Source of the DNA: J054 sp963850255
GTDB lineage: Bacteria > Pseudomonadota > Gammaproteobacteria > Steroidobacterales > GCA-2729495
Assembly (NCBI GenBank): GCA_963850255.1
Contig: CAWKLL010000008.1
Location: 1 to 64,000, forward strand
Reading direction: 5' to 3'
Length of the DNA stretch: 64,000 bases
Shown piece by piece: positions 54,476-63,600 of the stretch. Below the pieces are notes generated by a model that did not search any database, was not told the DNA's origin, and was given only the letters and a program-made list of their open reading frames with translations. Positions within the stretch are counted from its first letter, which is position 1; every line of letters begins with the position of its first letter. The position numbers and the translations under genes were made by a program.

Positions 54476-55300
54476 TCATGCCTGCTTGTTTCCAGGGGCG
54501 TAGTTATCCGTCACGTAGTGGATGATGTCTTCGGATTCGGCCATCTCCACGCCGGTGTTCGGGTCGATGAGGTAGGGTATCGAAACTCGGCCCGCGCGCT
54601 CCAGCAGTACCTTGCGGTTATGCAGGTTGGGTTCCGAGTGTAAGTTCAGCGTGTCCCTGACAAGTGGCGGCACCCAATCGGATAATTGCGTTCGGCCCGC
54701 TGATCGCAGGACATACGGTATCTCCATTTCGCACAAAAGGTCCCTGACAGGACGCGCAAACGGGCTGGACTCGAAGCTGTACAGTTCGAGCGGCCTGGCC
54801 GGCGGCTTCGAGGCTCGTGCCTGCAGACCCTGTGTGCCGCGAGCCATGGCAGTGACGGTAGAACTCAGTTTCTGTAGCGCGCCCGCACGCCATTTCAACG
54901 GCACCGGACGCTTTCCGTAGGTGTCGAACAGATACGCGATGATGTCCAGCGACTCGTACATTGTCAGGCTGGCGTTGGAGTCTACGAGCAGCGGGAATTG
55001 TGTCTTGCCACCCAATTCCGCCGCGCGCGGACGGAATCGCGTGCCACGCTTCGGACAGGGATAGATCATCGCGTCCAGATCGAGTTCCGTCAGCGCTTCC
55101 CGTACGAGTCGGCAATACGGGCAGGCCTCGAATTCGTACAGCTCCAGCAGCTCTTTCGGCTTTGCCGCCGCCGGGTGTGCCGATATGCCGACGCCTGGCC
55201 GCAGCACCGTCGCCAGTGTCGAGCTGGCGAGGTTGACACGATGCTTAAGGAATTCCAGGATCACGGTGGTCTCTTCTGGATGTGGCGCTGTAGTAGGCAA
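54476..55300 (-). CDS. Glutathione S-transferase-like protein with two thioredoxin-fold domains
   Basis: 274 residues made of two similar halves. Half 1 (about residues 50-130): ELLELYEFEACPYCRLVREAL, with a CPYC glutaredoxin active site, and the GST cis-proline region FPLLVDSNASLTMYESLDI. Half 2 (about 170-270): LELYSFESSPFARPVRDLL, in which the cysteines are replaced, and IPYLIDPNTGVEMAESEDI. So one redox-active and one probably glutathione-binding domain. The cargo segment is shared with AbiE genes. Start could be GTG 55264. Confidence 0.75.
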   Translation of the reverse strand: MPTTAPHPEETTVILEFLKHRVNLASSTLATVLRPGVGISAHPAAAKPKELLELYEFEACPYCRLVREALTELDLDAMIYPCPKRGTRFRPRAAELGGKTQFPLLVDSNASLTMYESLDIIAYLFDTYGKRPVPLKWRAGALQKLSSTVTAMARGTQGLQARASKPPARPLELYSFESSPFARPVRDLLCEMEIPYVLRSAGRTQLSDWVPPLVRDTLNLHSEPNLHNRKVLLERAGRVSIPYLIDPNTGVEMAESEDIIHYVTDNYAPGNKQA

Positions 55301-55398
55301 CAGAATCAGGAGTCAGAACGAGATTAATCGCAGCAACTGTAACAAGAATCTCGGGCTCGGGATAACGTGCGAGGCACAGATAAGTACATTGTCCCCTT

Positions 55399-55635
55399 TC
55401 ACTGCCCAATCGGTGTTCTGATGTGGGTGCTTTCGTCCAGGTTCGCCGGCCTGACTAGTTCATTGAAGCGTTCGTCATCGCGGAAAAAGTTCCAGCGTGG
55501 GTCGAGATAGAGATGCCAGCGGCTGACGTCGGTTGGCATTTCAAGAAGCTGACGGATGTTCTCGAGCGCCTTATCCCGTTCGCCGGCCATCGCCATGGCA
55601 TGCCAGGAGCAACAAGCAACAGACAACAAGGACAC
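55399..55635 (-). pseudogene. C-terminal fragment of a TPR/adenylate-cyclase-type protein
   Basis: Seventy-eight codons with the typical last TPR of such proteins (AGERDKALENIRQLLEM, then DPRWNFFRDDERFNELVRP). No start region and no N-terminal domains, and a shift near 55610 leads into an unrelated frame. Gene debris. Nothing further recognised in 55301-55724. Confidence 0.5.
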
Positions 55636-55724
55636 CCACGATTACACGAATTGCATAACTAGAGGATATTTCCATAAATACAGTATTTCTGGAAGATGCT
55701 GCGAGTATTGATCTCTTGGTGCTA

Positions 55725-56918
55725 CTACAAACGCGTGAACTGCTGCCGCGTTCGCGACCAGGCGTAACCCAGCAACACCGCCACAAAGAACACCTCCGCG
55801 CCGATGTCGATGAAGAAGTCGATAACCTGCATCAGTCGTTCAGGAATGGCGAACGGCAGTATTCTCGCGAGCACCCCCCACAGCACGTTGGTTATCTGGT
55901 CTGTCACATACAGCGATATCTTAATCGCCAGGATCGAGATCGCTGCTGTGATGCCCGCTTCAAGAGCAGAGCTGAACAGTGTCTTTACATCACGTGAATT
56001 TGCGATGGGCAGCAACATCCAGACGCAAATTATGAACGAGGTTGTTACACCACTGGTGCTGCCGAGAAATGAAAAATTGGTCTCTGGAACAGTTTGCAAC
56101 CAGGTCAACAACGAAACAGCGGTCCAGCACAGCGCCCAGAGGGCGAGCAGGTGGGGAGCCACTTTGTGCCAGTTCTCCTCTGCCTCAGAGGCCGTAAAAT
56201 CTCGAACCTGGTCTTCACCCTTGCGGACCAATACACGCAAGTAGATGCCTACAATCACCGCCGGAATGACCACCGGGTATAGCACAACACTGGCCACAGT
56301 TCCCAGCAAGTCAACCGCGATGGAATGAAGAAGGCCCAGAGCGACGCAAATGCCCAGCACCACGTACACGAGTTGCCAGAATTTTTGCATAGTCGTCTGC
56401 GACTCTTGTACGGCCGTTGGCAGCTCTTTGATATCGTGAACGGTGTCGAAAATATCCGACAGGCCACTGAACGCGCGGCTGCGTATTGTCTTCCAGGCAT
56501 ACGTTTCGTCGTCTTTGAAAATCTTTACGGCGTGCTGTTCGACAGGTGCACCAGAGCTGCCCCAGAAAAACAGTTTCACGCCTATCTTTTCGGCTATTTC
56601 GCGAGCGTTGCGTCGCCGGACATTGAAGGCGAGAACGCCAGGAATCGCGTGCTCGTTATCGCTGGCTCGAAGTTCGCCGTCATACCAGTCATCCGCCGGC
56701 AGTTCTGATTTGATGCGGGCCTTCGCTGCCGCTTTATCGACGGATCGCCGTTTCTTGTCCGGTATTGCCAACGGAATGAATACGAAAGAGTCGGCGCTCC
56801 GTTTCTCGAGTAGATGATCGAGATCGGTGTTGTAGACGGTTGGAGCGGCGACAATATCGAGTCCATCGATCCTGATCCGAATTTCGAGCGTTCGTTTTTC
56901 TTTCTTCTTTTTGGTCAT
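55725..56918 (-). CDS. Hypothetical membrane protein
   Basis: 397 residues. The first ~150 residues are soluble, with RTLEIRIRIDGLDIVAAPTVYNTD at the very start and IPDKKRRSVDKAAAKARIK later, then about seven helices (WQLVYVVLGICVALGLLHSIA, VVLYPVVIPAVIVGIYLRVL, LLALWALCWTAVSLLTWL, GVTTSFIICVWMLLP, ITAAISILAIKISLYV, and two at the C-terminus). No family recognised. It sits between the GST-like gene and the AbiE pair in the third segment and may be an effector or an anchor; that is speculation. 56919-57188 holds no gene. Confidence 0.6.
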   Translation of the reverse strand: MTKKKKEKRTLEIRIRIDGLDIVAAPTVYNTDLDHLLEKRSADSFVFIPLAIPDKKRRSVDKAAAKARIKSELPADDWYDGELRASDNEHAIPGVLAFNVRRRNAREIAEKIGVKLFFWGSSGAPVEQHAVKIFKDDETYAWKTIRSRAFSGLSDIFDTVHDIKELPTAVQESQTTMQKFWQLVYVVLGICVALGLLHSIAVDLLGTVASVVLYPVVIPAVIVGIYLRVLVRKGEDQVRDFTASEAEENWHKVAPHLLALWALCWTAVSLLTWLQTVPETNFSFLGSTSGVTTSFIICVWMLLPIANSRDVKTLFSSALEAGITAAISILAIKISLYVTDQITNVLWGVLARILPFAIPERLMQVIDFFIDIGAEVFFVAVLLGYAWSRTRQQFTRL

Positions 56919-57188
56919 GCTTGCGGCGTTGTGAGGTGTTGCGAATTGAAAGACGACGAAGTCTAAAGCTTGCAGATAAACCGGTCGGTCACGATGTCAG
57001 CGACTCGCACAGGCCGTCAGCCTGCAACGACATAGGCGAAACTCACGCGAAAAACGTTGTGTCGGCTAAGTTCTGCGAATAGTGACATTTGTTGTGATTG
57101 GATCCCGCACCAGAACGCGCAGTATAGCGAGAAACTGTTTCCAGGCCTCAAGCCAAGTCGCTCGGATTGACCGGTCTTATCGTCGGCG

Positions 57189-58115
57189 TCATGGAAAGCG
57201 CTGGGTAATGCGCCACGGGCCCGGTGCCGTCCATTTCTGGCGGAGGTGTTTGTTGGTGCGCACAGCTGAAAAGACCGGCGATAGGAATTCGCCAATAGGC
57301 AACAACAGGTCAGTGAAGGAATCTGGTCCCTCAACTTGGGTTTTTTGGCGGAATGCACGCCATTGTTTGTCCATGTTTTCGTTTTTTCGCAACTCATCTG
57401 CAAGCTCGTCAAACTCGATAATCGTGGTACCACGGTTGTCGAAAGTACCTCGTACCGCCTCACTGAGAGTGCGACCATCGAAATCGAACTGCCGGGACAT
57501 TCGCCATATGTCGTAGAAATCTTTCAGGCGGCTGTTCAAGTTGCCTAGATTCACCATTGCTTGGGCTTTCTCAGCAATTACGGTTTCTCGCGCGTAAATT
57601 TGAAGTACCGGACCGGGCAGGTCGAGCAGGGTAGGGTAGTCCGCTTGCGTTGCGCTGGGATGAATCACATCGCCGAATCCGACATCGACTTGCATGGTCA
57701 CGCGCGCCGTTCCCAGTTGACCGCGAAATAGAATTCGAACGCCTTCATACTCAGCATCCTTCTTGATGAGTTGCGCATCGACAGAGTCAGGATCAAAAAT
57801 AAGTCCATCTTCCGGATGTTCTATGGCGCAGGTATCGCGGATTACTTGAGCGAGGTGTTTTGGCGTGTTCTCCATGTACGCCAGAAAATCTATGTCTTTT
57901 GTGGCACGAGTGTCGGGGATATTCCAGATTCGAAACAACAGCGCACCCTTTAGCACGAAGGCATGAGAGTGCTCGGAGCGGCTTAGGCGGTACAGGAAAC
58001 GCTCAATGGCATAGTATTGGAGCACTTCGTTAAACGGGCGATTGGTGTTTTTCGCGATGTTCAACAGGCGTTGGTGAATAGAGGCAGGGATATTTTGTGG
58101 CGCCCGTTTCGTCAT
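57189..58115 (-). CDS. abiEii: AbiEii/AbiGii toxin family nucleotidyltransferase
   Basis: 308 residues. Nucleotidyltransferase motifs of AbiEii: FVLKGALLFRIWNIPDTRATKDIDF (glycine-rich G-S/A-x-x then D-x-D) and later VDVGFGDVI and ETVIAEKAQAMV with RLKDFYDIWRM. These toxins transfer nucleotides (reported on tRNA) and mediate abortive infection. ATG 58115 overlaps the antitoxin stop (ATGA). All key residues look intact, so active. Confidence 0.88.
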   Translation of the reverse strand: MTKRAPQNIPASIHQRLLNIAKNTNRPFNEVLQYYAIERFLYRLSRSEHSHAFVLKGALLFRIWNIPDTRATKDIDFLAYMENTPKHLAQVIRDTCAIEHPEDGLIFDPDSVDAQLIKKDAEYEGVRILFRGQLGTARVTMQVDVGFGDVIHPSATQADYPTLLDLPGPVLQIYARETVIAEKAQAMVNLGNLNSRLKDFYDIWRMSRQFDFDGRTLSEAVRGTFDNRGTTIIEFDELADELRKNENMDKQWRAFRQKTQVEGPDSFTDLLLPIGEFLSPVFSAVRTNKHLRQKWTAPGPWRITQRFP

Positions 58116-58726
58116 AGCTGCGACTCCAGGTAGGGGCGCATTATGCTTTCAACTCGACAGATCTGTGCGTAACGAAGCAGCTCCCTCGGGCGTGGTCTTT
58201 TGCGTTCGCGATAAAGTGTTAGCGCTTCGAGAACTGTATCCATGCCGATTTTGTGCCGGTATTTGAAACAATCAGCCAGAGTCTTTTCAGCGCTGTATAT
58301 CTGCACGGTCGTCCGATCCATAGAATGTCTTTCGACCCCGGCCGAAAACGGCTCGCCCGAAAACCAGTAGATCTTGGTCGGCGGGTAAGCCAGCCTGGGC
58401 GGCTCTGCGCCACGCTTGATGGCGACGTGAACGGTGTGGGGGATTTGGGTGGTGATTTCATGAAAGTTGAGTGCCGAAATCAGACAAATCACACCGTCGG
58501 GTATCTTGAGCGCCACTGTCACAAAATCAGGGGCCGATAGCGGCGCCAGTTCGGCAAGGCGGTAAAGCCCACGGTCCAGACGTTCGAGAATGCCCGCATC
58601 CCGCATCGCATAGAGCGTTCTAGGATGAATGCCCTGTTTTAGCGCTTCTCCGGTCCGGAGAATGCCGCGTGCGCGCTTGAACACCTGCCGCGCGGTCTCG
58701 ATCGTTTTATCTGTAACATTCGCCAT
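58112..58726 (-). CDS. abiEi: AbiEi antitoxin family transcriptional regulator
   Basis: 204 residues from ATG 58726 (MANVTDKTIETARQVFKRA). N-terminal winged-helix region (ILRTGEALKQGIHPRTLYAM, LERLDRGLYRLAEL) followed by the AbiEi C-terminal domain (DGVICLISALNFHEITTQIP, IYSAEKTLADCFKYR). It represses its own operon and neutralises AbiEii. A perfect inverted repeat at 58737-58770, just upstream of the start, is the likely binding site. First gene of a two-gene operon. Confidence 0.9.
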   Translation of the reverse strand: MANVTDKTIETARQVFKRARGILRTGEALKQGIHPRTLYAMRDAGILERLDRGLYRLAELAPLSAPDFVTVALKIPDGVICLISALNFHEITTQIPHTVHVAIKRGAEPPRLAYPPTKIYWFSGEPFSAGVERHSMDRTTVQIYSAEKTLADCFKYRHKIGMDTVLEALTLYRERKRPRPRELLRYAQICRVESIMRPYLESQL

Positions 58727-58736
58727 GGTTGGATAA

Positions 58737-58770
58737 ATATACCTGCAAAGAAAAATATTTGCAGGTATAT
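58737..58770. promoter_or_regulatory. Perfect inverted repeat upstream of abiEi
   Basis: ATATACCTGCAAA (58737-58749), an 8-base spacer GAAAAATA, and TTTGCAGGTATAT (58758-58770): 13-base arms with no mismatch. It lies 11 bases upstream of the abiEi ATG. AbiEi proteins are known to bind paired inverted repeats upstream of their operons and repress them, so this is the expected operator. Confidence 0.85.
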
Positions 58771-58857
58771 CTATCCAGTCACTCGCCTGTCGCAGGCTGG
58801 CAGATTTCGGCATGAGGCCTTTGCCAGGATAATATCGGGGACTCCGATTTCTGTTGT

Positions 58858-58958
58858 GGGGATTTTGCGGGGATCAGTTATGCACTGTTATGCACGGTCA
58901 GGCACTTACAGCAACGGGCGCCCCGGTATCTCATTGATAAATAAGGCCCTGAGCGTCC
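58858..58958 (+). repeat. Arm-type repeat module, copy 2
   Basis: Nearly the same as at 54296: GGGGATTTTGCGGGGATCAG, tandem decamers with TTATGCAC twice and GTCAGGCAC once, ACTTACAGCAACGGGCGCCC, then the TAAATAAGGC spacer with GAGCGT before the tRNA-Phe copy at 58968. Ends the third segment. Confidence 0.8.
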
Positions 58959-58967
58959 CACCAGCGC

Positions 58968-59014
58968 GACTGAAAATCCGCGTGTCGGTGGTTCGATTCC
59001 GCCCCTGGCCACCA
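58968..59014 (+). repeat. tRNA-Phe 3' copy 3 (att-like)
   Basis: The exact last 47 bases of tRNA-Phe, from GACTGAAAATCC to CCA at 59012-59014. Right end of a 4.56-kb segment starting at 54454. Confidence 0.95.
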
Positions 59015-59134
59015 TTCTTTTTAAGGTCTATTCCGGGTCGCATGGTTAATACCGTCTCCAGTTGGGCTGGACAAACGGACTAGTTCGTAAACCCGCAATG
59101 GATCTGGCTCGACGGCATCAATTCTTGTTATCTT

Positions 59135-61164
59135 TTGCAGATGGAATATGGCGCCGACGAGGCATTTTCGAATTTACTTTCTGAACTGGTGGTCGATTCG
59201 GTCGGCCAGATTCTGAAGCACGAGAACCCGGAGAGGTTTCTGCGCTGGTTCGAGTCTGAGGTTTCCGGCCGCAATGCGCTCGCTGACGATCTGGTCGTCT
59301 CACAGGCCGAGTTGGCATCGCTGGCCAACAATTTCGGCCGTGCAGTGTGGAATGCCACTCCGTTGCCGAGCAATGGCTTCCGGCCCAAGCCTCTGCCAAC
59401 ACCAAAGCGTAATGATTTGTGTTCATGCGGCTCGGGCCGGAAGGTTAAGCGCTGCTGTGGAAGTGGACCGCCTGCCCCCGGTCTGGATAGCCAGGTCCTC
59501 TGGCCGCTGGTACTCAGGCAATTGCCGAGACCGTCTCTGCGCGAGGCCATTATCAGTGGCAGGGCGCCAATTGACGCCTTGATTGGCGTGGCATCGGAAT
59601 GTCATGAAGAAGGTCGACTGAAGATCGCGCTGAACTATCTGGAGCCGCTATTCGAAGGGCAGATTCGTCGTTGCGACGAAGATCACGAATTCGCGCTAGA
59701 TCTGGCCTGCAATTTTTATGATGAGCTCGGCCATTCAAAAAAGAAGGTAGAGCTGCTTCTTCACGTTACGCGGGTAACCCAACGTTCGCCATTACGATCA
59801 GGTGCCTGGCAAAGACTGGCCGCGATTAGCATGGATCAGGGAGATGTCGATGGTGCCTGGGAGCGGTTTCGGTCGGCGCAACGAGATGCGCCGGACGCAG
59901 TAAGCTTGGGCATACTGGAAGTTCAACTACTCATGTCTGAAAGGAAGTCGGCACAAGCCAGTCAGCGGGCTCGTTACTGGATCAAACGCTTGCAGCGTGA
60001 CGGCTGGAACAGCGACGAAGCGCCAATTGCATTTCTATCCGCAGTAGCCCGCGATCCTGCACGGGCGATGGCGGAAGTCGGTATGGATATGGGCAGTGGT
60101 GCTGGCCGGCGGCTCCTGGCCTGGCTCGAACAGGTCGCGGACCGCGCTATTCCAGCCTATTCGGTGACACAAGATTCTCCCGAAACGGCAACCACTGACG
60201 AAGATCCGGAATCGGCGCTGCGCGAGCGCTTGAGAGAGGTGGGGATTCCTGCGTCGGAAATCACCAGGGCGATCGACGATCTGGAACCTCTGGAAGAATT
60301 GCCCGAAGAAGAGTGGGAGCATGACGAGACCAGCTTCTTATACCGCCGACATCGTTGTCGGAACTCGAAAGAGCCTGGCATGAAGTCTTCCCGATGGGCA
60401 AGCCTTTTTCGGTCGGCATATTGACCCAGGGCGACGACGTAGTCTGGGATACGTCCAAAGAGGATGTCTGGATGCAATTTCTCGAGTCGCATTGCGAAGC
60501 CTTCGATAGCCTGGACATTCTGGACGATCTGGCGAACGCGGTGCTGGCTCACGAACAGTTCGGGTTGGCGGGGGTCGATGAACTGCTGCTGGAACCGATT
60601 CTTCGACGTGCACAATCGATTATCGAGCTTCCGGCTTCCAATCGAGATGATATTCACCTCGCCTGGATCTGCACGGACAATCGCCCTGCACTGCGATGTC
60701 TCGTAAACCTTTTGTTTTTTGAGGAAAACCAGGGAAACGAACGAGTTGCCATGGAGTTGGCCAACCGGCTGCTGTCACTGAACCCGGACGACAATCACGG
60801 CTTTCGGACGATGCTCATAAACGACAGGCTACAGCGCCAGGATAACGAGGGTGCCGCTTGCCTTGCCGCACACTATCCGAACGATCTGAATCCCGAGATC
60901 GCGTACGGTGGGGCGCTTGCCTTGTTTCGCCTCGGCCGGCGTGACGATGCGGATGCGGCGATCCGGGAGGCCATTGGCGACCTGCCGAAGGTGGCTCAAT
61001 TCCTGCTCGCCAAACGTGTCCGGCGCCCGAAAATTGATCCAATCGGTGTTCGCGTCGGTGGTGACGACCAGGCATGGCTGTACCGCAAGGAAATGCGTGG
61101 TGTCTGGAAATCTACGCCGGGCGCTCTGGAGTGGCTGGGAGATGCATCAGGCATTTCTCAGTAA
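59135..61164 (+). CDS. SEC-C motif protein, one frameshift
   Basis: About 675 residues; starts at TTG or ATG near 59135-59141. The SEC-C zinc motif C-x-C-x8-CC (DLCSCGSGRKVKRCCG) is at about residue 95-110. A long helical, TPR-like region follows (RLKIALNYLEPLFEGQ, DGAWERFRSAQRDAP). The frame moves near 60350 and the second part continues with SELERAWHEVFPMGKPF, NERVAMELANRLLSLNPDDNHG and ALFRLGRRDDADAAI, ending at TAA 61164. SEC-C proteins bind zinc, often with RNA or proteins; the role here is unknown. Cargo of the fourth segment. Confidence 0.65.
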
Positions 61165-61676
61165 ATTCAGCCGTCCCGCCAGCGGGAACAGCGTAACCAT
61201 GTTGTTCGGCTCGAAGATCGCAAAATCAGCCAGCGCAACGCTGCGTGTACCATCCGGGGTTCGTCGGTATTAAGCTCGACACTTGGAGGGCGATCGCCAA
61301 TATGGCTATCTGGCTCACCAGGAACGACATGCTGCCCCCCGTCCGGGGCGTGGGGTCATTTACTCCGCGCTCACGCTGTACCTGGACGAAAACGAGTGAC
61401 TTAACGCCCTGGGTGTGGGTTTTATCCTGCCGTGGTTTTGTGAAACCAGGCATGGGGCGGTGACGTGCGGAAGCGGGGCAAGAATCCTATAAATGTGTCA
61501 TGCGTTTATAGTCTACTTATAGGGCGTCCGATTCTTGATAAAGCTCTCTAAAACAGATGGTTATATGCCATTTGACCCGAGGGCTGCGGTGACAGGTTGC
61601 CTCTCAATATCCAGTCTATAGATTTTCTACCAATTTATAGTAATATTATAGATCCCGACGGAATTTATATATACCA
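61165..61676. promoter_or_regulatory. AT-rich region with repeated TATAG elements upstream of the Fic gene
   Basis: No gene recognised in these 512 bases. At 61507-61523 TTTATAG and CTTATAG occur close together, and at 61616-61653 CTATAG, TTTATAG and ATTATAG occur within 38 bases. These repeats lie 25 to 60 and about 155 bases before the Fic start, as expected for an operator region, but this is only a pattern call. Confidence 0.35.
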
Positions 61677-63076
61677 ATGAAATTGCCCGCACATCCCCCG
61701 TCGCTCCAAGCACTGCTGGAATCTGAAGACGATGAGGCAAAAGCACAACGTGATGAACCGGCTTTTCGAACTCCTGTCAACGGATGTTGGGCAAGGACAG
61801 GGCTGAGGAATACCTGCACTGGGACACGATGCGGTACAAGCCATTGCCGGAGAACGTGAACGGGCACGAGGAGTGGTGGTTCGTGACCAAGTTTCGCAGA
61901 TCGGGTGCCTACGACAATTGCCTCTATTGGCATCTGGCAAACGACATTTCATCTACTGGCTACCGGACTCGGTATATCAGCGATTACACCAGGTAGACCA
62001 AAAAGCAAGTGGCAGGGTTCAGATTGCTGAAGAAGTGACAAATCATGCTACCCGAGATCGCTATCTGGTGAATTCGCTTATTGAGGAAGCCATAACCTCA
62101 AGCCAACTCGAGGGCGCTTCGACGACTCACAAAGTAGCCAAAGCGATGCTTCGTGAGGGCAGAAAGCCTCGCGACAAGAGTGAGCAAATGATTTTCAATA
62201 ACTACCGGGCCATGAGCTTTATTCGAGATGTCGCAAGTGGGCCGTTAACAAAAGAAATGCTATTAGAGCTGCACAGGACTGTGACGCAAGATACTCTGAA
62301 TGATCCGAGCGCAGAGGGAAGGCTCCGGCGGCCTGACGAGGAGGTCGCGGTTTACGATGCTCGCGACAACACACTTTTCCATCAGCCGCCGGATGCAATT
62401 GAGCTTGACGAACGTATTCAAATGCTTTGCGACTTCGCCAACTCGAAAAGTGATGATAGGGGATTCATGCATCCTGTTGTACGGTCTATCATTCTTCACT
62501 TCATGATTGGATATGACCATCCGTTCGTTGACGGTAACGGCAGGACCGCGAGAGCGTTGTTTTATTGGTCTATGGCCCAGCATGGTTACTGGATGATGGA
62601 GTACGTCTCAATTTCAACGATCCTTAAGAAACGGACCTTCGAAGTATGCTCGCGCCTATCTATATACTGAAAGTGACGATTACGACACGACCTATTTTAT
62701 CGACTTCAATCTCCGCGTGATAATTCGGGCCATTCAAAGCTCCAGGAGTATCTCGCAGGAAAGGCCGATGAGATCAAGAGCGTTGAGCAGCTTTTGGGCG
62801 TCGTCGCTGTTTTCAAAGAGACTGAACCATCGGCAAATTGCTCTGATCTCTCATGCTCTGAGAAATCCTGGAGAAATCTACACGATCGAGAGCCACAAGG
62901 AATCTCATCGGGTTAGTTACCCGACGGCCAGGTCAGACTTACTGCAGTTGTCGGAGTTCGCCGTGCTTGATCAGCGTAAGATGGGAAACACATTTGTATT
63001 CAGGGGCGTTGACAACATTCGCGAAAGGCTTGAGGAGCTAAGGACACAAGCCGAGGCTAAGCACAACGGGAAATAA
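61677..63076 (+). pseudogene. Fic family protein, frameshifted
   Basis: About 465 codons. The Fic core is intact: inhibitory helix SSQLEG, then HPFVDGNGRTARALFYWSM with the catalytic H-P-F-x-D-G-N-G-R. The N-terminus (MKLPAHPPSLQALLES, then RAEEYLHWDTMRYKPLPENV) and the C-terminal wing (LNHRQIALISHALRNPGEIY, SHRVSYPTARSDLLQL) match COG3177-type AMP-transferases. Frame changes near 61745, 61795, 61905, 62630, 62745 and 62825. Fic proteins add AMP to target proteins; with its N-terminal inhibitory motif this one would be self-regulated. With this many shifts it may be dead, or badly sequenced. Confidence 0.65.
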
Positions 63077-63108
63077 GGCCTCTGTAAAAGGACTTATTAA
63101 TAAGCGGG

Positions 63109-63205
63109 GATTTTGCGGGGATCAGTTGTGCATCGTTATGCACAGTCAGGCACTTACAGCAACGGGCGCCCCGGTAACTAATTGAAAACTAAAGCCCTGA
63201 GCGGC
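63109..63205 (+). repeat. Arm-type repeat module, copy 3
   Basis: GCGGGGATTTTGCGGGGATC, decamers AGTTGTGCAT / CGTTATGCAC / AGTCAGGCAC (63123-63152), TTACAGCAACGGGCGCCCCG and a TAAx spacer with GAGCGGC before the tRNA-Phe copy at 63216. One decamer has drifted. Ends the fourth segment. Confidence 0.78.
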
Positions 63206-63215
63206 ATCCAAATGC

Positions 63216-63262
63216 GACTGAAAATCCGCGTGTCGGTGGTTCGATTCCGCCCCTGGCCACCA
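63216..63262 (+). repeat. tRNA-Phe 3' copy 4 (att-like)
   Basis: Exact last 47 bases of tRNA-Phe, ending in CCA at 63260-63262. Right end of a 4.25-kb segment starting at 59015, and of the whole array in this window. Confidence 0.95.
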
Positions 63263-63447
63263 TCTCATCGAAAAATTTTCGGCGTCTTGTGGGGTTGGAA
63301 CGGAGAGTACATTTCTCGGTACCAGGCGACATGCACTTTCGCCGTATCCAATAGAAACAACGTGATAACCATGCGTTTGCCGGAAATTTTGTGGACAAAT
63401 TCGCGGCAACAAATTACAGCGAAATCAGTTGTTAGCGACGGAGTAAA

Positions 63448-63499
63448 TGGCAGATTTGTAATCAGCAGGTCGTAGGTTCGACTCCTATCGCCAGCTCCA
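63448..63499 (+). repeat. tRNA-Thr (TGT)-like 3' fragment
   Basis: GGCAGATTTGTAATCAGCAGG, then TCGTAGGTTCGACTCCTATC and GCCAGCTCCA read as the anticodon arm (loop with TGT), T arm and acceptor 3' strand with CCA of a threonine tRNA. No matching 5' half (GCTGGC ... D arm) is seen before it, so it is a fragment. It lies 186 bases past the last tRNA-Phe copy and could be the scar of a different tRNA-targeted element. Confidence 0.6.
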
Positions 63500-63600
63500 T
63501 TTTTCCCTGTGGGTCTTGTTGTCTGGTTAACCAGGAATAGAGGCGGGTGTCCTTGTTGACCTTAGGCGCTGGAAATACCGAATTATTCACCCACGATGTA

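Noticed and set aside
58856..59083. Open frame across the tRNA-Phe copy ending KIRVSVVRFRPWPP
   Set aside because: It is the translation of tRNA sequence and of the repeat module; the same peptide arises at each copy (also near 49693 and 63182), so it is not a protein.
54296..63205. CRISPR array from the three spaced module copies
   Set aside because: Copies are 4-5 kb apart and contain tRNA sequence; there are no short regular spacers and no cas genes.
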